From Ignavibacterium sp. (GTDB taxonomy: Bacteria; Bacteroidota; Ignavibacteria; Ignavibacteriales; Ignavibacteriaceae), in the NCBI GenBank assembly GCA_032027145.1, contig JAVSMP010000001.1, forward strand, positions 2,423,116 to 2,487,115: a stretch of DNA of 64,000 bases, given 5' to 3'. The notes under the pieces were generated by a model. It ran no database searches, had not been told where the DNA came from, and saw only the letters and a list, made by a program, of their open reading frames with translations. Of this stretch, positions 36,566 to 45,299 are shown piece by piece; within the stretch, counting starts at the first letter, position 1; the number at the start of each line of letters is the position of its first letter. The position numbers and the translations under genes are program-made.

Positions 36566-39500
36566 ATGAAAACAACCGCAATAAAAGTTGAAGGACAAAT
36601 AATTTCACCGGAGATTTTTGATAATCTCGATTCGGGAGAAATTAAAGGTCAATCACCTAAAGATTACGGATTTGATGCTAAGGTAAAAGTTAAAGAAGAA
36701 ATTCAAAGAGCCTGGGCAAATGCAAAAGATCAGTGGAAAATTTTTAAGCGTTACATTGAACCGTTAACTGAAGAAGAATCCGGAACTTCCGAAACAAGAA
36801 GATACTGGATAATTCCACTGCTTAGTTTTCTTGGTTATAATGTTACTGTTTCAAGAGCAGAAATTGTTAACGAAAACTCCTACGCAATAAGCCATCGTGA
36901 TATGAATATTGATGGCTTCCCGATCCACATAGTAAGTTTCAATGATAGTCTTGATAGAAAAAGAGAATCTTCCGGTCCACGTTTATCTCCTCACGCACTG
37001 GTGCAGGAATATCTGAATCTCACAGAACATATTTATGGATTTGTAACAAATGGTTATAAACTCCGACTGCTGCGCGACTCAGGTAAATTAGTCCGGCTTA
37101 CATTTGTTGAGTTTGATCTTCAGAAGATGATGGAAGAAGATCTTTATGCTGAGTTTTCAATTCTCTACAGACTTCTTCACATTACCCGAATGCCGCAAAA
37201 GATGAGTGAAGGTGATATATCTTTAATAGAGCAGTATCATCAGGATTCACTTGAAGCAGGTGCAAGGATACGAGAAAAACTCAGCGGTGCTGTTGAAGAT
37301 TCAATTAAAGTACTTGGCAATGGATTCCTCAGCAATCCCAAGAACCAGGAATTGATTGAACTGATAAAATCCGGACAAATGTCTGCAAATGCTTTTTATC
37401 AGCGTCTGCTCAGACTTGTTTACCGCATACTTTTCCTTATGGTGCTTGAAGAAAGAGATATTGTCTATCCGAATGATGACGGTAATGGTAATACGAAATA
37501 TTACAAAGATCTTTACTACGAATATTACAGTCTGCAGAGGTTAAGAAGACTATCTGAAAAAATTTTCTTCTTTGATGAAAAACTTTTTGATCTGTGGATT
37601 TCACTAAGAAATACGTTCAAAATATTCGGAAGTGAAAATCTTGCTGCAAAAATTAAACTTTATCCGCTGGATGGTGATTTATTTGATTATGGTTCTCTGG
37701 GTGTGTTGAGTGATTCCGATATTGATAACAGGACTTTATTACAATGCATTAAAAACTTAAGTCAGTTTGATGATAAAGACACCAAAAGCATAATAAGAGT
37801 TAATTACTCTGCTCTAAATGTTGAAGAATTTGGCTCCGTGTATGAAGGACTTTTAGAAAAAGCTCCTTCAATAAATTTTGACGGACAGCATTATTCATTT
37901 TCATTTGTTGAAGGAACTGAACGCTCATCTTCCGGTTCCCATTACACACCTGAAGAATTAGTCCAGCCATTAATTAAACATTCTCTTGATTACGTCATCG
38001 AAGATAAAATAAAAGCTGTCATTGCGAGCGGAGCGAAGCAATCTGCTGAAGAAATTAAAAAGGAAAAAGAAAATGCCCTCCTCTCCATCAAAGTCTGTGA
38101 TGTTGCGTGCGGAAGCGGACATATCCTTTTATCAGCAGCAAGAAGAATTGCACAGGAATTAGCAAAAGTAAGAACCGGCGAAGACCAGCCCTCTCCCGAA
38201 CCGTACAGACAGGCAATACGTGATGTTATTAACCATTGCATTTACGGAGTTGATAAAAATCCTCTCGCTGTAGAGCTCTGTAAAGTTGCTTTATGGCTTG
38301 AAGCACATAATCCCGGAATGCCTCTTAACTTTTTAGACCATAAAATTAAATGCGGAGATTCTATTGTGGGACTTGCACGCATTGAAGAGTTGCAGAACGG
38401 AATTGCTACCGAAGCATTTAAAACTCTGCCCGGTTATGATAAGGATATTGCAGCATCTTTCAGAAAGCAGAACAAAACAGAAAGAGAAAACAGGACACAG
38501 TTAAAGCTTACCGATACTGAAGAAATTATTAACAACCTTAATACAATCTCTGTAAAGTTTAAGCACTTTAATTTACTCCCCGATACAACCGTTGATGAAG
38601 TTAAAAAGAAACAGCAGGAATACAACCTGCTTAAAGGCAGCGACTGGATGAAATTAAAAGAGCTTGCAGATATACAGTCTGCACAGTTCTTTATTGATAA
38701 GACAAATGCTAACAAAGAGTTTTTAACCACTGATGCAGAATACTTTAGAATTTTTGCAGGACAGAAAAAGGAAGTAAATACACGCAAAATCTCGCAAGCA
38801 ATGGCAGTTGCTGTAGAGAAAAGATTCTTCCATTGGTTTTTGGAGTTCCCGGAAGTGATGCAGGAAGGTGGATTTGATTGTATTCTTGGGAATCCACCAT
38901 TTAGAGGAGGGCTTTTTATAACAAATGATTATGGTGCTGATTACACTAATTATATAAAGACTTCAATTTCAAATGCTGGGGCTACTACAGATTTAGTAGC
39001 TTACTTTTTTAGACGAACATTCTTCCTAATAAATGAAAAACGGTTTATATCTTTAATCGGAACAAACTCAATTTCGGAGGGTGATACAAGAGAAACTGGA
39101 CTCGAAAAAATTAATGAAACTAATGGATCCATTGTAATGGCAGTTTCTTCAATAAAATGGCCTGGTGTTGCAAATCTTCACGTATCATTGTGTTCTATAT
39201 TTAAAGGTAAATGGAAGGGACCAAAATATCTTAACTTCAAAGAAGTTCTCAACATTGATTCCTGGCTCTCATTAGAAAATAAGAGTGTAAAACCAAATAC
39301 TTTAACGCAGCCAATTTTAGCCTCTCTAGGAACAACTGTATACGGTAAAGGATTTTTCTTAGAGAACAATGAAGCAATGATCCTTATTAATTCAAATAAT
39401 AATTATTCGGAGCTAATCAAACCTTTTCTAAATGGTGATGATGTATTAACAAATCCTAAAGTTGAACCATCAAGAAAGGTATTCTATTTTCAAAAATTAT

Positions 39501-40420
39501 CAGAGGAACAACTACAAAACTATCCTGAGATTTATCAAATAGCGAAAGAGCGAATATTCCCAGAAAGACAAGAAAGTGGAAGTAAAAGAAGAAGAGAAAA
39601 ATGGTGGTTATATACTTCGCCTGCAGAACAAATTTATGAATCGATTAATGACCTAAAATATGTTTTAGTCACTTGTTTTACATCTAAATATATTCTTTTT
39701 GTAAAAACAGCTATTGATATGATATTTTCAAATGCAACAATTGTCATCTCTACTGATAAAAACAAATATTTTTGCATTCTACAAAGTTTTACACACGAAA
39801 TATGGGTAAAAGAATTTAGTTCAACTCTTGAAACAAGACAACGTTATGCGGTTTCAGATTGCTTTGATACTTTTCCATTTCCCCAAAACCACACAAAAGA
39901 GACCGAAGAAGAGCTTGAAAAAATAGGAGAAGAATACCACGAGTTCCGCCGCCAGCTTATGCTGGATATGCAGCTTGGCCTAACAAAAACTTATAACCTA
40001 TTTCATAATCCTCAATGTTCAATGCTCAATGTTCAGTTAGCAAAAGAGATAAGGGAGATTAAGAGTGCCAACCTGCAAATACCAATAGAAGAAGCAATAG
40101 AAAGAATAGAAAAACTTAGAGCACTCCACAAACAAATGGATGAGGCAGTCCTAAAAGCCTACGGCTGGACAGACATCAACCTCGCTCACAACTTTTACGA
40201 AGTAGACTACTTACCAGAAAACGACAGAGTCCGTTACACCATTTCCCCAGAAGCACGTAAAGAAATATTGAAGAGATTATTAGAACTCAACCACAAAATC
40301 CACGAAGAGGAAGTCGCAAAAGGGTTGTGGGAGAAGAAAACCTCAAAGAAGAAAACAAAAGCAACTGAAGTAAGAGAACAACAAGAGAAATATGGACAGG
40401 GAGGGTTGTTTGGAGAGTGA
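36566..40420 (+). CDS. Large N6-adenine DNA methyltransferase (DrmMI/Eco57I-like)
   Basis: The 1284-aa protein has a helical N-terminal region with a possible recognition part, an adenine methyltransferase core with DVACGSGH (from D512; SAM-binding motif I) and NPPF at 776-779 (motif IV), and a long C-terminal specificity-like region. Class 1 DISARM uses such a methylase (DrmMI) to mark host DNA; BREX PglX is also similar, but no BREX partner genes are present. Two small repeat insertions lie within the reading frame (38018-38044 and 40012-40036). Gap to the SIR2 gene is 3 bp. It probably protects host DNA from this cassette. Confidence 0.82.
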   Translation: MKTTAIKVEGQIISPEIFDNLDSGEIKGQSPKDYGFDAKVKVKEEIQRAWANAKDQWKIFKRYIEPLTEEESGTSETRRYWIIPLLSFLGYNVTVSRAEIVNENSYAISHRDMNIDGFPIHIVSFNDSLDRKRESSGPRLSPHALVQEYLNLTEHIYGFVTNGYKLRLLRDSGKLVRLTFVEFDLQKMMEEDLYAEFSILYRLLHITRMPQKMSEGDISLIEQYHQDSLEAGARIREKLSGAVEDSIKVLGNGFLSNPKNQELIELIKSGQMSANAFYQRLLRLVYRILFLMVLEERDIVYPNDDGNGNTKYYKDLYYEYYSLQRLRRLSEKIFFFDEKLFDLWISLRNTFKIFGSENLAAKIKLYPLDGDLFDYGSLGVLSDSDIDNRTLLQCIKNLSQFDDKDTKSIIRVNYSALNVEEFGSVYEGLLEKAPSINFDGQHYSFSFVEGTERSSSGSHYTPEELVQPLIKHSLDYVIEDKIKAVIASGAKQSAEEIKKEKENALLSIKVCDVACGSGHILLSAARRIAQELAKVRTGEDQPSPEPYRQAIRDVINHCIYGVDKNPLAVELCKVALWLEAHNPGMPLNFLDHKIKCGDSIVGLARIEELQNGIATEAFKTLPGYDKDIAASFRKQNKTERENRTQLKLTDTEEIINNLNTISVKFKHFNLLPDTTVDEVKKKQQEYNLLKGSDWMKLKELADIQSAQFFIDKTNANKEFLTTDAEYFRIFAGQKKEVNTRKISQAMAVAVEKRFFHWFLEFPEVMQEGGFDCILGNPPFRGGLFITNDYGADYTNYIKTSISNAGATTDLVAYFFRRTFFLINEKRFISLIGTNSISEGDTRETGLEKINETNGSIVMAVSSIKWPGVANLHVSLCSIFKGKWKGPKYLNFKEVLNIDSWLSLENKSVKPNTLTQPILASLGTTVYGKGFFLENNEAMILINSNNNYSELIKPFLNGDDVLTNPKVEPSRKVFYFQKLSEEQLQNYPEIYQIAKERIFPERQESGSKRRREKWWLYTSPAEQIYESINDLKYVLVTCFTSKYILFVKTAIDMIFSNATIVISTDKNKYFCILQSFTHEIWVKEFSSTLETRQRYAVSDCFDTFPFPQNHTKETEEELEKIGEEYHEFRRQLMLDMQLGLTKTYNLFHNPQCSMLNVQLAKEIREIKSANLQIPIEEAIERIEKLRALHKQMDEAVLKAYGWTDINLAHNFYEVDYLPENDRVRYTISPEARKEILKRLLELNHKIHEEEVAKGLWEKKTSKKKTKATEVREQQEKYGQGGLFGE
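38018..38044 (+). repeat. Dispersed genomic repeat in frame within the methyltransferase gene
   Basis: The segment GTCATTGCGAGCGGAGCGAA with its following bases is a short repeat type widely seen scattered in bacterial genomes. Here it reads in frame as VIASGAKQS (from I486) inside the methyltransferase, next to the SAM-binding motif, without breaking the gene. Confidence 0.65.
40012..40036 (+). repeat. Tandem 7-bp repeats in frame (AATGTTC type)
   Basis: AATGTTC, AATGCTC and AATGTTC follow each other, encoding NPQCSMLNVQ near residues 1149-1158 of the methyltransferase. Such Cys-Ser-Met-Leu-Asn-Val-Gln stretches are known as small repeat insertions in Bacteroidota-type proteins. It lies in a linker and keeps the frame. 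Confidence 0.55.
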
Positions 40421-40450
40421 AATAACTAATTTTAATCAAAGGGTATAACC

Positions 40451-41041
40451 ATGGGACATAAATGCTACATATCATTTAAGGCTGAAGACGAAGACTATAA
40501 AAAACACATTCAAGAAAACTTGAATATTGATATGATAGACAAATCCTTAGATGAACCGATAGAATCACAGGATGAAGACTACATTATGCAGAAAATCCGC
40601 GATGATTATCTTTCAGATTCGACAGTGACTATTCATTTAATCGGTTTATATGGCGCTGAATCAAGAGGATGGTGGGAACAAAGGTTTATTAAAAGAGAAT
40701 TGCAGGCATCATTGTATGATGGAAAAAATAATTCCAGAAGTGGAATATTGGGAGTAGTATTGCCAGAAATGAAAGATGTGATATTCAAAGGATCCATACA
40801 ATGCGTCACTTGCAGTAACTCTCACAATTTAGTTATAGTAAATAATTCAACTGTAATTAGAGAATTTAGTTACAATTATTTTATACCTCATAGTAAATGT
40901 TCTTGGTCAGAAGAAGACAGATATTGTGTGTTAGTTGATTGGGATGATTTTTGTAAAAATCCAGAGCAGTATATAGATCAGGCTTATAATAAAAGAGGTG
41001 AACCAATTGCTAAAAAGGTTAAGGTAAGACCGGATCTTTAA
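40451..41041 (+). CDS. TIR-like (DUF1863/ThsB-type) protein
   Basis: The 196-aa protein has the shape of the MTH538/ThsB-like TIR family: KCYISFKAEDEDYKKHI at the start, a strand VTIHLIGLYGAESRGWW, a helix with Glu in FIKRELQASL (the usual catalytic-glutamate helix), and GILGVVLPEM. TIR proteins of this type make cyclic ADP-ribose signals from NAD+ or degrade it on phage infection. It comes 31 bp after the methyltransferase and before a SLATT membrane gene, a pairing seen in nucleotide-signal defence systems. Confidence 0.72.
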   Translation: MGHKCYISFKAEDEDYKKHIQENLNIDMIDKSLDEPIESQDEDYIMQKIRDDYLSDSTVTIHLIGLYGAESRGWWEQRFIKRELQASLYDGKNNSRSGILGVVLPEMKDVIFKGSIQCVTCSNSHNLVIVNNSTVIREFSYNYFIPHSKCSWSEEDRYCVLVDWDDFCKNPEQYIDQAYNKRGEPIAKKVKVRPDL

Positions 41042-41100
41042 TAATGTCATACTAATATTTTAATGAAAAGTTTTATTAATCAATATTGAGGAGTACTGAT

Positions 41101-41547
41101 ATGACGACTGAAGGATATCTAAAGGAAAGAGTGGATGATCAAATAAAATGGTACGATCAAAAAAGTAAAAACAATCAGTATTGGTTTAAAGGATTACGCA
41201 CTGCTGAAATAATTATTGCTGCCATGATACCTTTTATAAGTGGTATTACTGCAAGTTATGAAGGGTTTGAGAAAACAGGTTTAATACTTCTTGGTTTAGC
41301 AGGAGTTATTATCGCCATAATAGCTGGGGTTTTAAGTCTAGGTCAATTTCAAGAACACTGGATTGAATACAGAACTGTATGCGAAAGCTTGAAGAAAGAA
41401 AAGTTTTTATTTAAAACAGGAGCCGAACCTTACGGGCACGATGATTCATTTAATCTATTAGTTCAGAGAGTTGAAACACTAGTCTCGCAAGAAAATACTA
41501 ATTGGGCTCAGTATATGATGAAGCGAGAAAAGAAGGAGAAAAATTAA
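41101..41547 (+). CDS. SLATT-domain (DUF4231-like) membrane effector
   Basis: The start at 41101 is chosen over an in-frame TTG at 41086 because GAGGAG precedes the ATG. The 148-aa protein has an amphipathic N-terminus (VDDQIKWYDQKSKNNQYWFK), two helices (residues ~28-48 and ~57-76) separated by a short loop, and a C-terminal helix with ESLKKEKFLFKTGAEPY. This is the SLATT pattern, a predicted pore-forming effector that opens when a nucleotide signal binds its partner. It follows the TIR-like gene by 60 bp. A TIR signal gating the pore is inferred. Confidence 0.75.
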   Translation: MTTEGYLKERVDDQIKWYDQKSKNNQYWFKGLRTAEIIIAAMIPFISGITASYEGFEKTGLILLGLAGVIIAIIAGVLSLGQFQEHWIEYRTVCESLKKEKFLFKTGAEPYGHDDSFNLLVQRVETLVSQENTNWAQYMMKREKKEKN

Positions 41548-41566
41548 GTTTTTCATTTAATAAAAA

Positions 41567-42253
41567 ATGTGCATACCTATGGCAGTTATTGATACACTAA
41601 AAAATGTGATTGTTATTGTTGATTCAATTAAAAACAACCTTTCCATTCCGGATACTTTAAAAATAAACCTTTTAGAAAGTAATAAGACTTTCTATGAAGA
41701 ATCATGGTTCATAGCTCTAATAGCAGCAGCAATTGCAGCTTTAGCTACTATAATAGGTGCTATTATAGGTCAAAGACTCCAACGTAGGACACTTAAAGAA
41801 ATATATAATGAACAAGGTTATTTAAATCGCGATAAAGAGTTATTCACAATGCGAATGAATGGATGTCTTCAGATTGCTGAAGCTATGTCTGTATTATATC
41901 ATGTTACATTGTATAAAAAAGATGGGAATAACCTTCCAGTCCTACCTACATCTTATATTACCTATCAAAATTTAAAAGACTGGAATACAGATACAACTAA
42001 ACTTGTTGATCGTAAGTTGCTTCTTTTAAATCAGGAAATCTACTCAAAATTCACTGATGTTAATCAAATGGTTCTTGATCATCTGAAGGAAATTGAAGAA
42101 AGTCAAAAACCTCAACATGAATGGGATAAATTCTGTCGTGAAATAGGCAGGAGAGAATGTGGATTCATTCAAGAAAAACAATCTACGGTAGTTAAAGCAA
42201 TGAGAGATTTTATTAAGGCTGAGTATAATATTGATTTGGAAGAAGTGAGGTAA
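41567..42253 (+). CDS. One-TM protein of unknown function next to SLATT
   Basis: The 228-aa product may start at the ATG at 41567 or 41579; neither has a strong ribosome site. It has one membrane helix (SWFIALIAAAIAALATIIGAIIG, residues ~45-67) preceded by a short N-terminal part, and a long helical cytoplasmic domain (~75-228) with several amphipathic segments. I do not recognise a family. The tight order (20 bp from the SLATT gene, 6 bp to the next gene) makes it a partner of the TIR/SLATT set. Confidence 0.6.
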   Translation: MCIPMAVIDTLKNVIVIVDSIKNNLSIPDTLKINLLESNKTFYEESWFIALIAAAIAALATIIGAIIGQRLQRRTLKEIYNEQGYLNRDKELFTMRMNGCLQIAEAMSVLYHVTLYKKDGNNLPVLPTSYITYQNLKDWNTDTTKLVDRKLLLLNQEIYSKFTDVNQMVLDHLKEIEESQKPQHEWDKFCREIGRRECGFIQEKQSTVVKAMRDFIKAEYNIDLEEVR

Positions 42254-42258
42254 ATACA

Positions 42259-43650
42259 ATGAAAATTGTTGTGATTGATTTTACTTCGAACTCTAAAAAG
42301 ACACTAAAAGGTGTAGTTGAAAAAATGAACGATACCCAATCAGAGTTTAAATTTGAGTATCAGCAAGGTCGGAGTGAAGATAGGCAGAGTCTTAAAGAGT
42401 CAATTGAATGGGATCAAGGTTTCGAATTATTAAAGCAATACAAATCAAATACAGAAAATGACAATGCAATTGGAATATTTAGTTTACCATTAGAAAATAA
42501 TTGGTTTAGTGTTACAAGATTTGAAGAGAAAGCTAGTTTAATTACTACTAATGATTGGGAATTTATTTCACATCTTAATATTGAATCATTTCTAACATTG
42601 GAATTGATAGAAAATCTATTAGAACAATTAGTTTATCATTCAGACTACAACTTTGCTCACGAACCCCCGATAGGTTGTATTCACGATATGTGTGGTTGGA
42701 AGACGGATATAAATCTGAAGATATTAACTGCATACATTTGCCCTCGATGTGTTGAAATGTTACAAAGCCATATAAGTGGCGAAAAATTAGATGCAACCTT
42801 TAAGTTACTCGAGTTAGCAAGAAATTATGCTTTTAATAAAATATCAGTTACCGATGAACCCAACGAACAGGAGATAATCTTTCCTGTTTCTATTTACATT
42901 AGAAAATTAAAGCACGAACCCGATATAAGAGAAAAATTTAGCTTGCTGCTAGACCTTTTTGATGTTTCTGTAAGAGTATCAACGATAATTTTATCATCAA
43001 GATTAAAAGAGATAATCCCAGATTATTTGAATGTAACCGAAAGAGGGAATCCCTCCTTAGGTGATTGGGTTAGTGGGTTAAATGAGGCTAAAGTTCAACT
43101 GGAGAGTACCCAAGATTCTTTTTTTTCTAATTATTATTCCTCGTTAAAAGAGGCACATTCTCTCATCTGCAGAACCGAATTGGTAAAGTTGAGAAACGAT
43201 ACCAAGGGTCACGCATACACTTTACCCCCTTTTCAGTTACAAAAGTATTTCCAGGAATATTACCCTACTGTAACTGAATTAATAAAAGTCTTGCGAAAGT
43301 TTTTAAGTCAGAAATTATTAATGGTTGATCGTTGCACTTTTGATAGAGGAATAGATTCATTTAAGTTAATAGCATCAGAGGTAAATGGTGATAACCCGGT
43401 TTTTGTAAAAAAAGAATATCGAATAAAGAAGTCTATTCCAAGACAAGAAATATTAAATAGTAAGAATGAAATGTTAATCTTTAACTCTGATAAAACGGAC
43501 TTCATCTCCTTGTTTCCTTATTTGATTTATACTATTTGTCCAACCTGCGGTCAACCAAGAAATTTAATAATTGATTCAGAAAAAAAATATTTAGATCTGT
43601 TAGTAGGCCATAGGGTTACGATAACGGATTTTAATTCAATTGAATGCTAA
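42259..43650 (+). CDS. Uncharacterised Cys-rich 463-aa protein
   Basis: The protein has two clusters of possible zinc ligands: GCIHDMCGWK with CPRC ~20 residues later (residues ~142-172), and a C-terminal CPTCGQPR (~434-441). The N-terminus (MKIVVIDFTSNSKKTLKGV) is compact; the middle is helical (~170-320). I do not recognise it as a protease or a known effector. Zinc-dependent folding is inferred from the Cys pairs. It lies 6 bp after the one-TM gene and 19 bp before the next small gene. Confidence 0.6.
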   Translation: MKIVVIDFTSNSKKTLKGVVEKMNDTQSEFKFEYQQGRSEDRQSLKESIEWDQGFELLKQYKSNTENDNAIGIFSLPLENNWFSVTRFEEKASLITTNDWEFISHLNIESFLTLELIENLLEQLVYHSDYNFAHEPPIGCIHDMCGWKTDINLKILTAYICPRCVEMLQSHISGEKLDATFKLLELARNYAFNKISVTDEPNEQEIIFPVSIYIRKLKHEPDIREKFSLLLDLFDVSVRVSTIILSSRLKEIIPDYLNVTERGNPSLGDWVSGLNEAKVQLESTQDSFFSNYYSSLKEAHSLICRTELVKLRNDTKGHAYTLPPFQLQKYFQEYYPTVTELIKVLRKFLSQKLLMVDRCTFDRGIDSFKLIASEVNGDNPVFVKKEYRIKKSIPRQEILNSKNEMLIFNSDKTDFISLFPYLIYTICPTCGQPRNLIIDSEKKYLDLLVGHRVTITDFNSIEC

Positions 43651-43668
43651 ACAAAAGGAAGAGAAATT

Positions 43669-43974
43669 ATGGACTCACAATCGAAGAAAATTTTATGGAT
43701 CCATATCAAATCGGCGTTGCGACAAGATATTTCATCACGCAACCTCAAAGATCCCAAAATCCGATTAAGAGCAATTGAAAATCTTGAAGAGCAGCTCAGG
43801 AATCATTTCCCTCAAATTTATAGCAATCCAATTGAGCTATTAAATCACGATAGAAATGAATTTAAACGCAAGTTGGGACAATATAAACCAACCGGCAGTC
43901 TCAGTGGTGCAGAGGAGAGCATCATTAATAATATTTATGATTATTTGGAACGTTTTAAGGATAATAATCAATAA
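43669..43974 (+). CDS. Small helical protein opening the PLD/helicase module
   Basis: The 101-aa protein is charged and helical (KKILWIHIKSALRQDI, IENLEEQLRNHFPQIYS, ESIINNIYDYLERFK). No family recognised. It has a GGAAGAGAAA-type ribosome region before its ATG. It comes 19 bp before the 434-aa gene and may be a regulatory or scaffold subunit of the module that follows. Confidence 0.6.
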   Translation: MDSQSKKILWIHIKSALRQDISSRNLKDPKIRLRAIENLEEQLRNHFPQIYSNPIELLNHDRNEFKRKLGQYKPTGSLSGAEESIINNIYDYLERFKDNNQ

Positions 43975-43992
43975 AATTAATGTTTACACATT

Positions 43993-45297
43993 ATGTTAAG
44001 TCCATATCTATCAGAATACGATGAAAGTACATCCAGTGAAGGAAGTCTGGACCCATTAGGGCTTTACCCAATTTCAGATCAATTAGCTACAAAATTAGTC
44101 CCGGGTTTTAGAGAAAGAATGCGTCATCCAAGATATCTTACAACTATCGCTGCTGGAATGGTTATTTGCAGTGAATTTGATGAAGACATTGCTGCCTCAG
44201 ATGATAGAACAGAACCCTGGCAAATTTATGAGTGGTATGCAGTTCACGCTTTATATGCAAAGTATAGAACAGATGATGAGACTCAGCTAATCGGTTTACC
44301 CGGAATAGATAAAGCAAAGAAAGCATACAATGCAAATATATCTTTGAATCCATCTTCTTATCTCAAAATGGCAACCGTATTCGGTTTTCACGGTGTTTAC
44401 AGGACTCTTGCTAAGGATTTAAAACTAATTGATACAAACATTCTGGGGGAATTCGGAGATGAGCTTATAAGAACATGGGAGAAAGAGGAAAATCTGGAGG
44501 GATTTTATTCTTCGCCATTCGGTTCGGGAAGGGATTTAAGAAAGCAATTTTACAATGCCATTAATGATTCGCTAAAAACTACTTCAATCGCAAGAAATAG
44601 AAATTGGAATGCTTTTTATGAATTGGCTGAACACATAGCACCATACAAAATTAATCCCATTGAACGGAAACTGCTTTATAACAAAATAATTGGAGAAATA
44701 GACTCATATCGATATCAGGTAATTAAAACAATTGAGTTAAGTGAAGTTCAAAAAATCTGGAATGATACCGGTTCTGAAAAAGAAATTCATAAAATTTTGT
44801 TTTCTTCAGCAACCAATGATTTAAAACATTTACTTAAAGCAATTTTTCAGTACGAAGAATTTGCACGCCTGCTACAGGATGCATTTGATTCTTGCTTATA
44901 CGTAATGAGTGGTCGCTCGTCAACGAGAATTAATGACTTAAAAAATAATACTGAAATTACTAAGGCAGGTAAAAAAGTTAGTGATAGTTATAAAAAAGCA
45001 ATTGATGCAATAAGTGAATATGGATTGTCATTTCAATTTGAAGAGCGATTTTCCACATTTGAAAAAGCGGTATCGGTTCCTGACTGGATTAATTTACTAT
45101 TCGAGCATCATGAAACTACACAAAAGAATAAGCCACCTAATGGAAAAAGACCATGGTTTGAAAGAACTAATGATAGCAGATTTTTAATTTATCCGGGAAA
45201 TCGACGAGATGAAAGTCCCACAGGTGAGGACTTATATGTTCATTATTATCGCACGACTCCTTTAGTATCATTTCTGAAAGATTTAGGTAAAATATAG
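43993..45297 (+). CDS. 434-aa protein of the PLD/helicase module (possible DUF6361 relative)
   Basis: The protein opens with DPLGLYPISDQLATKLVPGF and then RHPRYLTTIAAGMVI, which recalls the DUF6361 start (a ...IRDAFSDxLFPGxS ... RARYFLFIPW pattern) found next to PLD-like genes, but the match is weak. The rest is mostly helical with FGSGRDLRKQFYNAIN and RTTPLVSFLKDLGKI at the end. No catalytic motif is evident. It is followed after 2 bp by the PLD gene, so they very likely work together. Confidence 0.6.
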   Translation: MLSPYLSEYDESTSSEGSLDPLGLYPISDQLATKLVPGFRERMRHPRYLTTIAAGMVICSEFDEDIAASDDRTEPWQIYEWYAVHALYAKYRTDDETQLIGLPGIDKAKKAYNANISLNPSSYLKMATVFGFHGVYRTLAKDLKLIDTNILGEFGDELIRTWEKEENLEGFYSSPFGSGRDLRKQFYNAINDSLKTTSIARNRNWNAFYELAEHIAPYKINPIERKLLYNKIIGEIDSYRYQVIKTIELSEVQKIWNDTGSEKEIHKILFSSATNDLKHLLKAIFQYEEFARLLQDAFDSCLYVMSGRSSTRINDLKNNTEITKAGKKVSDSYKKAIDAISEYGLSFQFEERFSTFEKAVSVPDWINLLFEHHETTQKNKPPNGKRPWFERTNDSRFLIYPGNRRDESPTGEDLYVHYYRTTPLVSFLKDLGKI

Positions 45298-45299
45298 AG

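Noticed and set aside
40012-40036. A CRISPR-like repeat array.
   Set aside because: Only three 7-bp units without unique spacers, inside an open reading frame; no cas genes and no array elsewhere in the window.
36566-40420. A BREX system, from the PglX-like methyltransferase.
   Set aside because: No PglZ, BrxC, BrxL or other BREX genes are seen nearby; DrmD-like and DUF1998-type neighbours favour a DISARM-like reading.
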